This document shows positions 1 through 10,590 of a stretch of 64,000 nucleotides of DNA, piece after piece. The DNA lies in the NCBI GenBank assembly GCA_947069175.1, contig CAMTDV010000013.1, positions 55,434,610 through 55,498,609 of the forward strand, read 5' to 3'. This DNA comes from Scalesia atractyloides. Lineage: Eukaryota; Streptophyta; Magnoliopsida; Asterales; Asteraceae. Positions within the stretch are counted from its first letter, which is position 1. Each line of letters begins with the position of its first letter. The position numbers and the translations under genes are program-made. The notes below the pieces were generated by a model. The model was not told the origin of the DNA. It saw nothing but the letters and a program-made list of their open reading frames with translations, and searched no databases.

Positions 1-2379
1 AAGCCGACGGCAGCCCTTGTTCATTCTCTTCGACCGGAAACAGCCTTACTCTTGATCCATTGATCGCGAGCAACCTCTTCCTTCATCATCTTGATCTGAT
101 CAGCCCTACATCAGCTTCTCGGTCGCGAGCAGCTTGTTCCTTTCATCCTCTCGGTCGCAACTATCCGTGATCATCGGTTCCTCATCTACTCACGGTTCAT
201 TAAGCTTGATTTAAAGGTTAGGATTTATAATTGTTTGCAAGATCATATTCGGATTATATGTGTTTGAGTGTAGTGAGTATGTTGTTAATCGGCTGAATTA
301 TCAAAGTGTTGCATGTATGATTGTTTTCGGAACTCATAGTTTGCAAGTGTGTTTTGTTTATAAAAACCAGAGATATTGATTAGGGTTTGCATGGATATGA
401 TATATGTATTGATCTATGATTAGAAAAATCGGTTCTTGATCGCCTAGGTTCATTATATTGACGGTTTATGCGAATTAGTGGTAATAAAATGCTGAAACAG
501 ATTGCTGAGTGATAGTTACAGCCGACTTCAACTGGCTGTAACTCGTCATTAGTTGTCGAAAAACGGATTTTCTGAAGTCTAAAACGTAGAGATTTGAATA
601 ACGAATCTAATGGCGCTGATTCATATTTTTCTGAAGTCGTTTGATATTTTTAAGTGGCCAAATAAGTTCAGTAACTAAAGCTGTGAAAATCCTGAAATTT
701 TGTTAGTTGTTTATCGAGTTGGATTTTTTAATCAGTAGGGAATCGAATCATGAACTTGTACAGCAACTAGATATGGAAATTTCTGGGCAACTCCAACTGG
801 AATTTTGTTAATTGGACGATCAGTGATTTTTAAATAAATTCTTCCGTGGACTGCAGTCAGAAAGCGACGAATCTGACTGCAGCCTAGTATATTAATATTT
901 ATGGTTAAATGGTAAAGAATTACGACTTAAAAAATTTATATAAATTTCTACACTATAGTTGTCACCTGCTGTAAAATAATTGGAATTTTTGGAACGTTGG
1001 AACTATTTTATAAAAATCCTAGAAAACAGCTGAATTATGAGTATGTAAGCTGAAATTTGATAACTTGTGATTGTGTGCACCAAATTGTTGCATGGATTGG
1101 ATTATGTTCATGATAAATTGTTTTGATTACTTTGTTCACATGAGGATACTTGCATGCATGTTTGAGTGTTAGTATTTTGTTGTGTGTATCACTTTGTGCG
1201 TAAATTACGTGTAGAATTTCTATTGGTGTGTTCACACACTGACTTGAAATCAATTGGTTTGTTAGGACGCAATTAGCGGTCCCATCCCTTACAACTTCTT
1301 TGCTACACTAACCGAGCAACTAAAGGTGAGTTCACGGCCCCTAATTTTATCCGGTTTTAAACAACAGGGGGAGAAACATGTATACACTCTTCAACTCAAT
1401 CTCTTTACGTTATATGAAATTAACGTCACATAACTATTCGGTAACTAAGTTAATGTTAATGTAATGTTATGGTCACTAAGTAGCTATATCACTTAAGTCC
1501 TCGTCAATCTCTCGGATCGTTAGTATTGGGTTTTAATAGCGGGGGAATTATAAGTAGTACTACTGGGCCCGACAAGCCCCATCCGAGATAGTCGCGCTAG
1601 CCGACCGGGTATGGTCAACGGGTGAATAATTTGGCCTAACTTCGCCATGGTCAGTGATAGGCCTGGCAACACGGAGGCACAACAGTCAGCTTCGATCGCG
1701 AACACTTACGTGACATAATTTTAGGCTAGCTACCTATATATGTTAACATTGAACTTATTTACGAATCAACATTATTATTCCGGGTTAGGAATAATGGAAC
1801 AAACAACAATATTATTCCGGGTTGGGAATAATGGAACCATCAGCAATATTATCCCAGGTTAGGGATAATGGAACCAACAACATTATTATTCTGGGTTGGG
1901 AATAATGGAACTAGTCGTTATCCCGGGTTAGGGATAACGGGGAAACAAACTCATAACCGAACAAACGAATTTATGAAAACCTATGAACTCACTCATCTTT
2001 AATGTTGACACTTGTTTCTTTACATGTTTCTCAGGACGCTAGGAGCTCTAGGTGCACTCACATGCATTGAACAAGACATCTTTTATCGAGTCTGATTTAC
2101 AAACATTGTTTTGGGTTTTTCGTTTGTTTTGGCGTTTGTGTTGGCGCCCGTTTCTCTACTTATTTTATGCTTCCGCTCAACCATAAAAACGAATGCTTCC
2201 GCTAAACATTGGTAACTAACTAAGACAATATAAAATCTACGATGAATGGTTAAACAAATGATTTTTGGAAAACGTATTATCAAATCATATAGAGTCGTTC
2301 GACGTACCAGTGTTTTAGATTCTGGTTTGTTCACACGCCTCGCGGTAAAACTCCGCAAGTGGAAATTGAGGGTGTGACA
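1..2379 (-). mobile_element. Family X long LTR, minus strand, cut by the window edge
   Basis: This stretch is the reverse complement of the 5' 2.4 kb of the solo LTR at 35130-37983. Its 5' terminus on the minus strand (TGTCACACCCTC) lies at 2379. Position 1 corresponds to about 37571 of the other copy, so roughly 0.4 kb of this LTR lies outside the window. It contains the same array of ATTATTCC-type repeats but with fewer units. It interrupts the integrase-to-RT linker of the minus-strand Copia element B. Whether this is a solo LTR or one end of a full element cannot be seen. A long LTR beginning TGTCACACCC suggests Ty3/gypsy (inference). Small ORFs in this stretch have no recognisable product. 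Confidence 0.9.
1757..1945. repeat. Degenerate tandem repeat inside LTR X (CCGGGTTnGGnATAATGG)
   Basis: About six units of 25-30 bp are each built of ATTATTCC or TTATCCC, GGGTTnGG, then AATAATGGAA. The equivalent array in the plus-strand copy (35550-35835) has about nine units, so the copy number varies between the two LTRs. Each unit is itself nearly palindromic (ATTATTCC...GGAATAAT). Confidence 0.85.
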
Positions 2380-2383
2380 TGAT

Positions 2384-2686
2384 CTATGTGTACTCGTGTG
2401 GTACAATGGTGTCAACAACCAGATTATCTCCCAGATTAGGTCCAACCTCCCCATGAATATTAGCAAATGGATTAGTGAAGTCCTCCCCCTGAATAGGTTC
2501 AGACTCACTATCACTGGAGTCCTCTGGAGCTGCACTAGAAGAAGTATGCATCACTTGAGACTCATCTGCATTGGAAAAATCAGGAATATTAAATGATTTA
2601 AACACACTGTCATAATCATATAATATAGGAGGACCACTCATTGATTGTTGAGGTGAATAACTAGTGATTTCCATGTTAAACACCAA
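2384..2686 (-). pseudogene. Copia B pol: integrase C-terminal tail / linker to RT
   Basis: About 100 codons of low-complexity sequence rich in Ser, Asp and Glu follow the integrase core. This is the usual variable linker between Copia integrase and reverse transcriptase. Reading runs straight into the X LTR, whose first bases supply the stop codon, so pol was cut here by the insertion. No catalytic motif is expected in this stretch. Confidence 0.7.
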
Positions 2687-3264
2687 CTCATTTTACCAGT
2701 TTTTAGATTAAAAACCCTTTTATTCGGTGTTCCAGGCATATAGCCTAGAAAGTAACCCTCATCAGCTACCTCACCGAATTTTTGCTTATCTTTGTTTCGC
2801 ACAATGGTGCAGGGTAATCCAAATGGTTCAAAGCCTTTTAAGTTTAGTTTGCGGTTAAACAATAGTTCGTGACATGTTTTGTTAAACCGTTTAATCGTCA
2901 AAACTTTGTTCAGGACATAGCACGCTGTGTTCACAGCATCTCCCCAGAAAAGAACTGGAAGCTTTGAATAAGAAAGCATAGTCCTTGCGGCTTCAATCAA
3001 CGTCCTGTTCTTCCTCTCATCGACTCCATTCTGTTGAGGTGTATAAGGAGCAGAATATGTATGTTCAATTCCCTTGCGAAGACAATAGAGATCCAGAACT
3101 TGATTCTTGAACTCCGTGCCATTATCACTCCTTATCCTCTTGATCCGTGCATCATGGACATTTTCCAATTTTGTAAACAGATCAATTAGCATCTCCGCTA
3201 TCTCATCTTTTGTACCCCACAGTGGAAGAATCTTTGGCACCCATGTCCATGATGTAAGTGTCAT
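2638..3264 (-). pseudogene. Copia B integrase (rve core, N-terminal part deleted)
   Basis: Integrase inserts the cDNA copy into the host genome. The stretch shows the second catalytic block (SDNGTEF) and the third (QNGVDERKNRTL), which supply the second Asp and the Glu of the DDE triad. The Copia C-terminal region follows (FWGDAVNTACYVLNKVL, then GYFLGY). The HHCC zinc domain and the first catalytic Asp are absent. Reading passes from the pre-integrase domain (MDMGAKDSSTVG) straight into the TKDEIAEML block that normally lies downstream of the first Asp. This points to an internal deletion of roughly 150 codons, so the enzyme would be inactive. Confidence 0.85.
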
Positions 3265-3403
3265 TTCTCCTTGGCGCTCTCATCACTATCCAGTCATCTG
3301 GTATCACCAAACCAGGTTTCAACACCAAAGCTTCAGACTTTGTAAAGTGGACCGAGTGACCCTTATTGCAGACTTGAGACACGCTCATCAGATTGTGCTT
3401 CAA
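3203..3403 (-). pseudogene. Copia B pre-integrase domain (GAG_pre-integrs type)
   Basis: This covers the region between protease and integrase. It shows the conserved order of a HNLMSVSQVC-type segment, then GHSVHFTKSEALVL and a hydrophobic strand ending NDTYIMDMG. It follows the protease with a frameshift between them. The His/Cys zinc-binding part that normally completes this region is missing because of the deletion described for the integrase. Confidence 0.75.
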
Positions 3404-3426
3404 CTACTCAACATAGTTCACTTTGT

Positions 3427-3618
3427 CTAGTGTGATCTTCCATTGGTTACTTTTCCTCGACCGATAATGTGCCCTCCTTTAGCACCTTCAAAATTCACAT
3501 AACCACTATCTATATTCTCAAACTCTGTCAACAGCCTCGCATCCCCAGTCATGTGCCTGGAGCAGCCACTATCAACATGCCACAAGTTGATAATCCTCCT
3601 TAGCAGCTCCTGTACCAT
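3427..3618 (-). pseudogene. Copia B aspartic protease
   Basis: The retropepsin-like protease releases mature proteins from the Gag-Pol polyprotein. The sequence WHVDSGCSRHMTG carries the catalytic D-S-G triad in its Copia context, followed by the flap-side segment (GGHIIGRGKV). The active site looks intact, unlike that of element G. A stop separates it from gag upstream, and the reading frame changes before the pre-integrase domain. Confidence 0.85.
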
Positions 3619-5124
3619 CCAGCAAAATTAGTTAGATTAGGGGACCCAAGCCTTAATGGTCTTGGGTCTTCCAGATTCATCAACCACGGGAACATCCATC
3701 CAATATCCATCACTCCTAACAGGAGTCTTGTATCTTAGACCTGTTGATGGAAATGGTTTTTGATTTCCACTAGGTCTGTGGTCCTGAGGTTTCCTAACCA
3801 TGTTTGTACTTTGCGACCTTTGGAAATTATGATTTTGATTCCATGAGTTTTGATGATGATAATTTATAAAGCCATCATTATAAAATTTTCGATTACCAAC
3901 ATTCTGGTATCAATTTTGATATTAACCTAGACTTCTGAAATTATTTGATTACCATTAAAGTTATTCATTCTTGGTGAACTACTTCTAGGTCTATCATATC
4001 TGCCTGATGTAGATGCAGGCTGAAATCTTTGTTGATTTCTTTGAAAATGAGGAACTTGGTGAGTTCCTTTTCAGCCTTATCTACACCAACAACAACACTC
4101 TGTTTGCTTGGTGGCAGATATTTTTGGTGAATTAACCTTCTTCTCACCATCACCACTTTTTGCTGGTGAATTTTCTCTCTGTTTCTCACTTACATGTGCT
4201 TCACTCTTTTTGTTAGGACAGCAGCTAGCTACATGTCCCTTTTCATGACATTTGAAGCATGATTTTCTAGATGAAGACTTCTTAACTAAAGCCTCTTGCT
4301 TAGATTCATCAGGCATGATGATGATGATGCTTTAGAAGGATCTTGTTTAGTTTGCTTAACTTCAGATTTTCTTTGTTTTTGTTCTTAGCAAACTACACAT
4401 TAGACTCTTTAGTAATAACAGGGACTTCTTCATTCATGTCACTCCCTTTAACAAAACCAACCTTTTTAACAAAAAATTGTTTTTGGTTCTTAGGGTGAGT
4501 ATCTTTTGTTTTCAAAACTGGTTCCTTGTTATTATCCTTCTTGGCATTCTCAGAACCATCAACACTTCCTGATGTGGAACTACCAGGTGTAGTTGACACA
4601 AAGTCTGTAAGCTCTTCTTCATCAGGCAAGAAAGAATAGTCATGACCAAGTGGTGGTGGAACTTCATTTAAACCTTGGAAGCCCACATAAGTCTTGTCAT
4701 TACTCTTCTTCAGGCCATTCATCATCTGTTTCATAACAAAAGATGAATCTCTGAATTGATTTAATTTCTTTTCAAGCTCACAAATTTTAAGTTGTGCTTC
4801 AGACAACTCTTTGCACTTTTCAGAAACCTCTTTTGTTTTCTCACTCATTGTATCATGAGCTATGTCAATAACTTGAAGTTTCTCATTAAGCTTACAGGTT
4901 AGACTATTGATTTCTTCTTCATAACCTTTAATTTTCTTCAAGTATAATGACTCATTATGTTTTAAGAAAAAGTTCGATTCTTTTAGGTTCGAGAGCTCAT
5001 TAGCCAGACTTTGGTTTTGTTGTGTTAATGTGTCAACCTCACTTTGCAGTTCATAACATTTCAAACAAACAGAACTACCAGAGTTAGAACATAACTCGCC
5101 TGTTGATTTGCTTAGATCAGCCAT
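3619..5124 (-). pseudogene. Copia B gag, C-terminal half (coiled coil and second CCHC knuckle)
   Basis: The segment 4393-5124 encodes about 240 residues rich in Leu, Lys and Glu with heptad-like spacing, so it is a predicted coiled coil. It ends in a conserved patch (YSFLPDEEELTDFV) that is shared with element F. The segment 4077-4316 carries a CCHC zinc knuckle, CFKCHEKGHVASCC. From 3960 to 3619, in shifting frames, a Gly/Asn/Arg-rich region ends at the protease. Gag would form the particle and bind RNA. Frameshifts and stops separate all segments. The knuckle-coiled-coil-knuckle layout is the same in element G. Confidence 0.75.
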
Positions 5125-6620
5125 GAAAGCATCAAATCAGGAGCCAGCTTCTTCTCTGTAGCCTTCTGTTCTCCATCAGCTTTCTCAGCTACCTTCTCTT
5201 GCTCTCCCTCAGCATCAGCTTTCACTTCTTCATCAGCAACTGGAGCTATCTCAGCCATGAACGCCTATGAGGCGTTGTTATCACTCTCCAGATGAACACT
5301 CCAATCATAAGAACCCTCTTTAGCAGTAGAAATCAGGGCCTTTGATCCAGTGTCGTTTGATGCATTCCTATTGCTTGAACCATGACCAGAAGAATCTTGA
5401 AAGGATGAACTAGAACGCGATTCAGACTTTGCTCTATGACACTCTCTAGCGAAATGTCCATAGTTGTGGCAATTGTAACACTTCACTTTCGACTTGTCAA
5501 AGCCCACACTCTTTCCAACGAACTTCCTGCCGTTCTGTTCATGAACCTCTTCACCCTTCTAGAGATCATGGTCATCTGCCATTGCAAATCCATCTCCTCT
5601 AAGTCATCAGGGTCAATCTGATCATAATCTTCATTAAACGTAGCAGGATCAGATATTTTTCCCTGAATGTAGTTTTCATAGGTAGCAACGAAAGAAGCAA
5701 GCAATGCAGGTGATCTTCGCACTTTTAACACTTAGAGGCATAGACTTAGAACTGCTGTTACTTGATTGTTGTCTTTTAGCCCCTAACGAGCCTCCTGAAG
5801 CAGCAACAAAACATACTTCACCCTCAGAATTTGTCACGATCTGCTCATTCTCACATGAGAGAAACGCTGTTGCAGTATCACTAGAAGCATTGTTGGAAGA
5901 TGAAGGTGTAAACCTTTATAAATCCCCGGATCTTGAACCTGATCATAACTTGTTTCCTTCTTCTTCATATTGAGCTTATAAGCTCTTAATTTCCCAACAA
6001 CCTCTTCCAAGTCTTTCTTTTCATAGTCAGCTTCACCCTTTATCATCAATGTGTAAATATCCCACTTTGCAGGTAGCAACTTGTCGTTTATCTCCACGTC
6101 TGTGTATCCCTCTATGTCATAATTGTCTATTTCTGCATATTATAATATCTCGTGATAATATCTTCAATTGATTCATTTCTCATTCCTTTGAACACAACAA
6201 ACTATTTCTTCAGCAGATCCACTTTGTTCTTATTCACTCAGTATTGCCCTCATACCTCTTCTCTAGGGCATCCCACATCTCCTTTGATGTTGTATAACGC
6301 TTGAAAGTATGTTTGATGCCATCAGGTAACGACATCTTTATAGCAGCTAAGGCTTCTTCTAAGACTCATACATCCTCTTTTCAGCTTCAGACATGTTTAC
6401 ATAAGGGGTAATACGTTGTCTGCCCTCAAAATCATGCGTTGGGTTAGCATACCCATCTTGAATACAGATCCACATCGTGTGTCCTGATATTCTATAAAGG
6501 ATTGAAACCTATCCTTCGAAGTAAGATAGTTCTCCACCTTCAGCATCTTTGGAGGTTGTTTGTGGTGCCAGCCTCGTGCTCCATTCTCAATAGCTCATTT
6601 AGATTAGAGATATTCGACAT
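5125..6620 (-). pseudogene. Copia B gag, N-terminal half (first CCHC knuckle)
   Basis: The probable start ATG is at 6620 (MSNISNLNEL), downstream of the leader. The next 1 kb shows the usual Copia gag core in broken frames, including an FQSFIEYQDTRMWICIQ-type segment and the segment at 5834-6097. A CCHC knuckle, CYNCHNYGHFAREC, lies at 5265-5507 and is followed by a Ser-rich stretch. Several stops and frame changes mean no intact protein is possible. The assignment rests on the domain order and on matches to elements F and G. Confidence 0.75.
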
Positions 6621-7424
6621 TTTTAACGAACCGGCTCGTTAAAACGTTAAAACTTGTCCGAAATGAGTGGTTACCAATTTATGTTGTTAGTCTCGTCTTG
6701 TCGATACGATTCTAATGATGTATAATGTTCGATAGTGATATTTAGAATTTTCGTGCCTTTTTTGTCCTAAAAATCGCACGAGTCTTATTGTCCATTCAGT
6801 TCGTCAAAATTGTCTATGGATCAATTTCTATGTCCGAATTCGTTTAACTCTTGTTACGTCAGCTGGTTAAGTTTCCACCTTTTTATGAGTAACTCGGAAC
6901 AGTGTAAAATCCGAAATGGTAACTCTGATTGAAAATCCGAAATGAAACTCTGGAACAGTGAGCCGAATTGCTAATCCGAAATGGTAATCCGGAATAGTGA
7001 TCCGAGATGAAATCCGGAATGCACTGTTCTAATCCGGAAATGGATATTTATCCGAGATGGAATCCAGATAGTCTGATCCGAGATGGAATCCAGATTAGCT
7101 TCTAATCCGAGATGGAATCCGGAATAGCTTCTTATCCGAAATTCAATCTGAAATGGAATCCGGAATGAGCTTTTCTGATCTGGAATTCAAGTCTTCTATC
7201 CGGAATATTGTGCCTTTTCATTCGGAATGCAAGTCTTCAATCTGAAATAGCCTGTTGTTAATCCGAAATCACTGTAGAAAATCCGAAATACCTGCAAAAC
7301 TCTAAAACCGCCGTCAAAACCCTAATTCAGCCGTAAAAAATCCGAGAACAGCCTCCAAACAAGCGCAAAAACCCAACTTTTTCTGCTGCTACGGTTCTGA
7401 ACCGAGCAAGATCAAGAGCCGAAT
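6621..7424 (-). repeat. Copia B 5' leader with degenerate ATCCGAGATGGAATCC-type repeats
   Basis: This untranslated leader lies between the PBS and gag. From about 6895 to 7330 it consists of many degenerate copies of a unit of about 12-23 bp resembling ATCCGAAATGG / AATCCGGAATAG. No ORF is visible. The gag-proximal part (6640-6740) aligns by eye with 25185-25290 in element F, which ties the two elements to one family. Confidence 0.8.
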
Positions 7425-7436
7425 GCTCTGATACCA
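7425..7436 (-). promoter_or_regulatory. Primer binding site of Copia B (initiator tRNA-Met type)
   Basis: On the minus strand this reads TGGTATCAGAGC, two bases after the end of the 5' LTR. It is the standard plant LTR-retrotransposon PBS, complementary to the 3' end of initiator methionine tRNA, where minus-strand DNA synthesis is primed. Confidence 0.92.
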
Positions 7437-7438
7437 AT

Positions 7439-7909
7439 TGTAAGGGATATGGATCTTGGCAGAATCATCTATCTAATCTAGAGTGCGGAATCCCCTAGAT
7501 CAGATTTCACAGAAATAATAAGAACACGAACACGAACACAAAGAATTCCTTCAAACAGTCCTCTATTGATTATCTAACACAAAGTGTTTACAACCAATTC
7601 AAGACTTTCTCTCTAAAACTCTCTAAAGCAATTCTCTCTGCAACTGAACAATAGAACCAACAGCCTAATCCCTAATGCAAACCTCCCTATATATAGAGAT
7701 AGATTATGCATCTGGGCTAGGGTTTCCTACACGGACTGCTAATGGGTTTTAGGCCCAATTCGCCTACCATGCTCTATTTAGTGTCTACTTCAGCCCAAAT
7801 ACTTCTAATTCACTATTAACAAAACTAAACCCGCTAACCATTTATCATTTTACTAATTACAAGATATCCAAAGACCAAATCTAAGCTGTTGTCACAAATA
7901 TTCACCACA
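7439..7909 (-). repeat. Copia B 5' LTR
   Basis: The LTR ends in CA immediately before the PBS. It starts either at 7909 (TGTGGTGAATATT) or at 7896 (TGTGACAAC). The outer start is favoured because the related 3' LTR of element F at 45745 has TGTTGGTGCATATTTGTGAC directly after its polypurine tract. The following TAGGG (7910-7914) would be one copy of the target duplication; the partner is outside the window. Confidence 0.82.
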
Positions 7910-7916
7910 TAGGGTC

Positions 7917-8180
7917 AGTTCTCTAGGTAACACTCAAACCAACCCGGCTAACCAACATGCAAAAGCGATCATCATGCGAAGTGGTAGGAGCTTAGGTGAG
8001 GTAGTTAGAGAGAGTTAAGGTAGAAGAGGATGAAGAAGAGATAGACGAGAAGATTTAGATGGAGGCTCCGGTGAAGGTGCAAAATAGGCTAGACCCAGGA
8101 AGTACCGCACCAAACCAGGAGCCCCAAGTTGAAAGTAGGGTAGAGAAGAGGCCGATAGAGGTTAGGTTGTCACACACATA
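7917..8180 (+). pseudogene. Athila gag C-terminal tail
   Basis: Reading from the insertion point gives an open stretch containing AKAIIMRSGRSLGE, matching the conserved region at the end of Athila gag just before protease. Stops follow at once, in an Arg/Glu-rich stretch. The upstream part of gag is separated by Copia B. No CCHC knuckle is visible in this fragment. Confidence 0.7.
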
Positions 8181-9110
8181 GATGAGTCATGCATTCCCTA
8201 CCCGGCCTGCCTTAAGCAATAAAAGTATGTTAAGGAATACGAGAATTTCCTTGACATGTTCACACAGCTCAAAATTAACCTCCCTTTCATTGAGGCCCTC
8301 TAGCACATGCCAAAATACGCTAAATTTTTGAAAGACCATCTCAAACGCAAGGATAAGCTGGGGGAGATCTCAAATGTTCCATTGACCGGTGGTTTTGAAT
8401 AGATTATCGGAGAAACTAACCATCCGGCATCTTCACCATTTCATGTTTCTTTAGTGGTGCCATTACTCCTGCTCACGCATTAGCTGGTTTAGGTGCTAGC
8501 ATCCAACTTGATGCCATTCTCTATTTACTAGAAGCTAGACATAGGAGAGCTCACTCCCACTCGCATGTCATTATCTTTGGCCGATCGTTAGGTCAAGTAT
8601 CCTCATGGGGTCATAGAAAATTTGCTAGTGAAGGTAGATAGGTTTGTTTCTCCTGTTGACTTCGTCATTCTAGATATGGAGGTCGACGAGAGAGTGCCCA
8701 TCATATTAGGTCGTCTATTCCTACGCACTACAAAGGCACTCATAGATGTCTATGATGGTAAGATCACACTCTGCACTAGTGACGAGAATGTCATGTTTGA
8801 GATTGCTAAGTCGATGCAACATCCGAGTGGTAGAGATGATGATAGTGGTCCATTTCATTCTGTTTATTTTCTAAACTCTTTCATCTCATGCGTGAACCAT
8901 TGTCTTGAGTACATTAGTGGAGCCAGTTTGGTGAGTGAGCGGGTAGTTGACGAAGAGGTTAAGGTAGAAGAGGTAGAGGAGGATCCACTTTGGGTTCCCG
9001 TAACGATGGAGCTCAATGAGGTTAGTGATGAGAGTGAAAGTAGTCCCGTAAATACTCCAGCACCTTTAGAGCTTAAGGTCCTTCCTTCACACCTAGAGTA
9101 TGCCTTTTAA
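8181..9110 (+). pseudogene. Athila aspartic protease region
   Basis: The upstream stretch carries the conserved Athila segment with NFLDMFTQLKINLPFIEAL and MPKYAKFLKDHLKRKDKL. The protease itself follows. The active-site block reads GLGASIQL near 8490, where family members have Asp before LGAS, so the catalytic Asp seems to be lost. A deletion or frameshift follows. The segment 8622-9110 is open and holds VKVDRFVSPVDFVILDMEVD and VPIILGRLFLRTTKALIDV, the C-terminal half of the retropepsin fold. An acidic linker leads to RT. Confidence 0.8.
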
Positions 9111-9148
9111 GGAGAGAGTTTGAGTTTGTCGTCATCATTTCTTCTAAG

Positions 9149-9903
9149 TTGACGGAGGAGGAGAAAGTGAAGTTAGTTGAGGTGTTGAAGACACATAAGG
9201 AGGCTATTGCATGGAGGTTATCAGACATAAAGGGGATAAGCCCCACTTTTTGCACACTCACCGGATTCTCATCGAGGATGTATATAAACCGGTGGTGCAA
9301 CCTCAAAGACTCCTCAATCCAAACATGTAAGAAGTGGTTGAGAAGGAGGTGTTGAACTTGTTGGAGGCCGGGTTGATATACCCAATTAATGATCCTTATG
9401 GCACATATGCGTACCGACGCATGCCATTTGGGTTATGTAACGCTCCGGTGACTTTTCAGCAGTGTATGGTTGCCAATTTCTAGGATATGATTGAGAGTTC
9501 CATGGAAGTTTTCATGGACGCTTTTTTGGTTTATGGCAACTCTTTCGATCAGTGTCTAGTTAATCTTGAGGGTATTTTGAAGAGGTGTCTGGAGACGAAG
9601 TTGATGCTTAACTGGGAGAAGTTTCACTTCAAGGTGACGTAAGGGATTGTTTTAGGCCATAAAATTTCCCGAGTGGGCATCAGTAGGCTTCCTCCACCGA
9701 TGAGTGTGAAATCTATTCATAGCTTTCTTGATCATGCGGGTTTCAACTGGCGGTTCATTAGGGACTTTTCAAAAATCACACGCCCCATGACCCGACTCCT
9801 TGAGAAGGACGTTCCTTTCATCTTCGATGAGGAATGTCTTAAAGCTTTTGAATTCTTGCAAGAGAAACTCGTGAGTGCCCCCATTCTAGTCTCGCCTGAT
9901 TAG
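9149..9903 (+). pseudogene. Athila reverse transcriptase, internally deleted
   Basis: Reverse transcriptase copies element RNA into DNA. An N-terminal segment (KTHKEAIAWRLSDIKGISP) leads to LEAGLIYPINDP near 9370. This joins directly to YGTYAYRRMPFGLCNAP. The intervening fingers/palm segment, about 80-90 codons including the first catalytic Asp, is missing. The second active-site block reads VFMDAFLVYG near 9510, so the second Asp of the paired Asp motif is Ala. The segment 9673-9903 is the thumb/connection (SIHSFLDHAGFNWRFIRDFS, then KITRPMTRLL). Stops interrupt it. Confidence 0.85.
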
Positions 9904-9906
9904 AGC

Positions 9907-10292
9907 TTGCCCTTTGAGCTTATGTGTGACGTGAATGAATACACAGTCGGTGCGGTTTTAGGGCAAAGACATGAGAATCACTTTCACCGGATCTATTATG
10001 CAAGCAAAACCCTCAACGATGCCCATGAGAACTATATCAACACCGAGAAAGAACTTCTAGCTGTAGTGTTCGCATTAGATAAGTTCCATTCATACTCGTG
10101 CTATCGAAAATCATCGTTTTTAATGGTCATTCTGCTTTGCGTTTTCTCTTCCATAAGAAAGGCGCTAAGCCTCGACTCATACGATGGATTCTCCTACTTT
10201 CCAAGTTTGACATAGAAATCAAGGATAAGAAAGGAGCAGGGAATGTAGCAGCCGATCATCTCTCACGATTAGAGGATTCGGGTAGAGAGTAG
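9907..10292 (+). pseudogene. Athila RNase H
   Basis: RNase H degrades the RNA strand of the RNA-DNA hybrid. The stretch shows ELMCDVNEYTVGAVLGQR (first acidic residue), IYYASKTLNDAHENYINTEK ending in the conserved Glu, ELLAVVFALDKFHSY, and, in another frame, AKPRLIRWILLLSKFDIEIK and the terminal ADHLSRLED. One frameshift near 10100 separates the two halves. The last catalytic region is damaged around 10120, where a His-Ala-Leu segment is garbled. Confidence 0.85.
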
Positions 10293-10494
10293 ATTCGTAA
10301 GGAGGCGATAGGGGATAGCTTTCCTCACGAATTGCTTGAGTTTTTTGATGCAGAGAAGGAAGGTATGCCATGGTTTTCTGATTTGGCAAATTACCTTGCA
10401 AATGGGGTGGTGTTGAAGGGTATGACCACCCAATAGAACAAGAAGTTCTTTAGGGATGTGAGGAGGTATATATGCGATGACCCGTATCTCTTTA

Positions 10495-10590
10495 GGATAG
10501 GAGGAGATAGAATCCTTAGGAGGTGTGTCATGAGAGAAGAGGGGATAGGAGGAGATAGAATCCTTAGGAGGTGTGTCATGAGAGAAGAGG
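10495..10590 (+). repeat. 48-bp exact tandem duplication
   Basis: The units 10495-10542 and 10543-10590 are identical by eye, and each starts GGATAGGAGGAG. A 48-bp period is 16 codons, so the duplication keeps the frame. It lies in the RNase H-integrase linker of the Athila element. Confidence 0.9.

Larger units (their letters stand above)
2380..7909 (-). mobile_element. Element B: Sirevirus-like Ty1/copia retrotransposon, 3' part missing
   Basis: Read on the minus strand the order is LTR (7909 to 7439), iMet-type PBS, a repetitive leader, a gag with two CCHC knuckles and a coiled coil, protease and integrase. The integrase-RT linker then stops at the X LTR at 2379/2380. Integrase placed before RT defines Ty1/copia. 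The very large gag with two zinc knuckles is typical of Sireviruses (family knowledge). RT, RNase H and the 3' LTR are not in the window and should lie left of position 1 if the X insertion was simple. Gag is broken by frameshifts, and integrase has an internal deletion. Confidence 0.85.
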
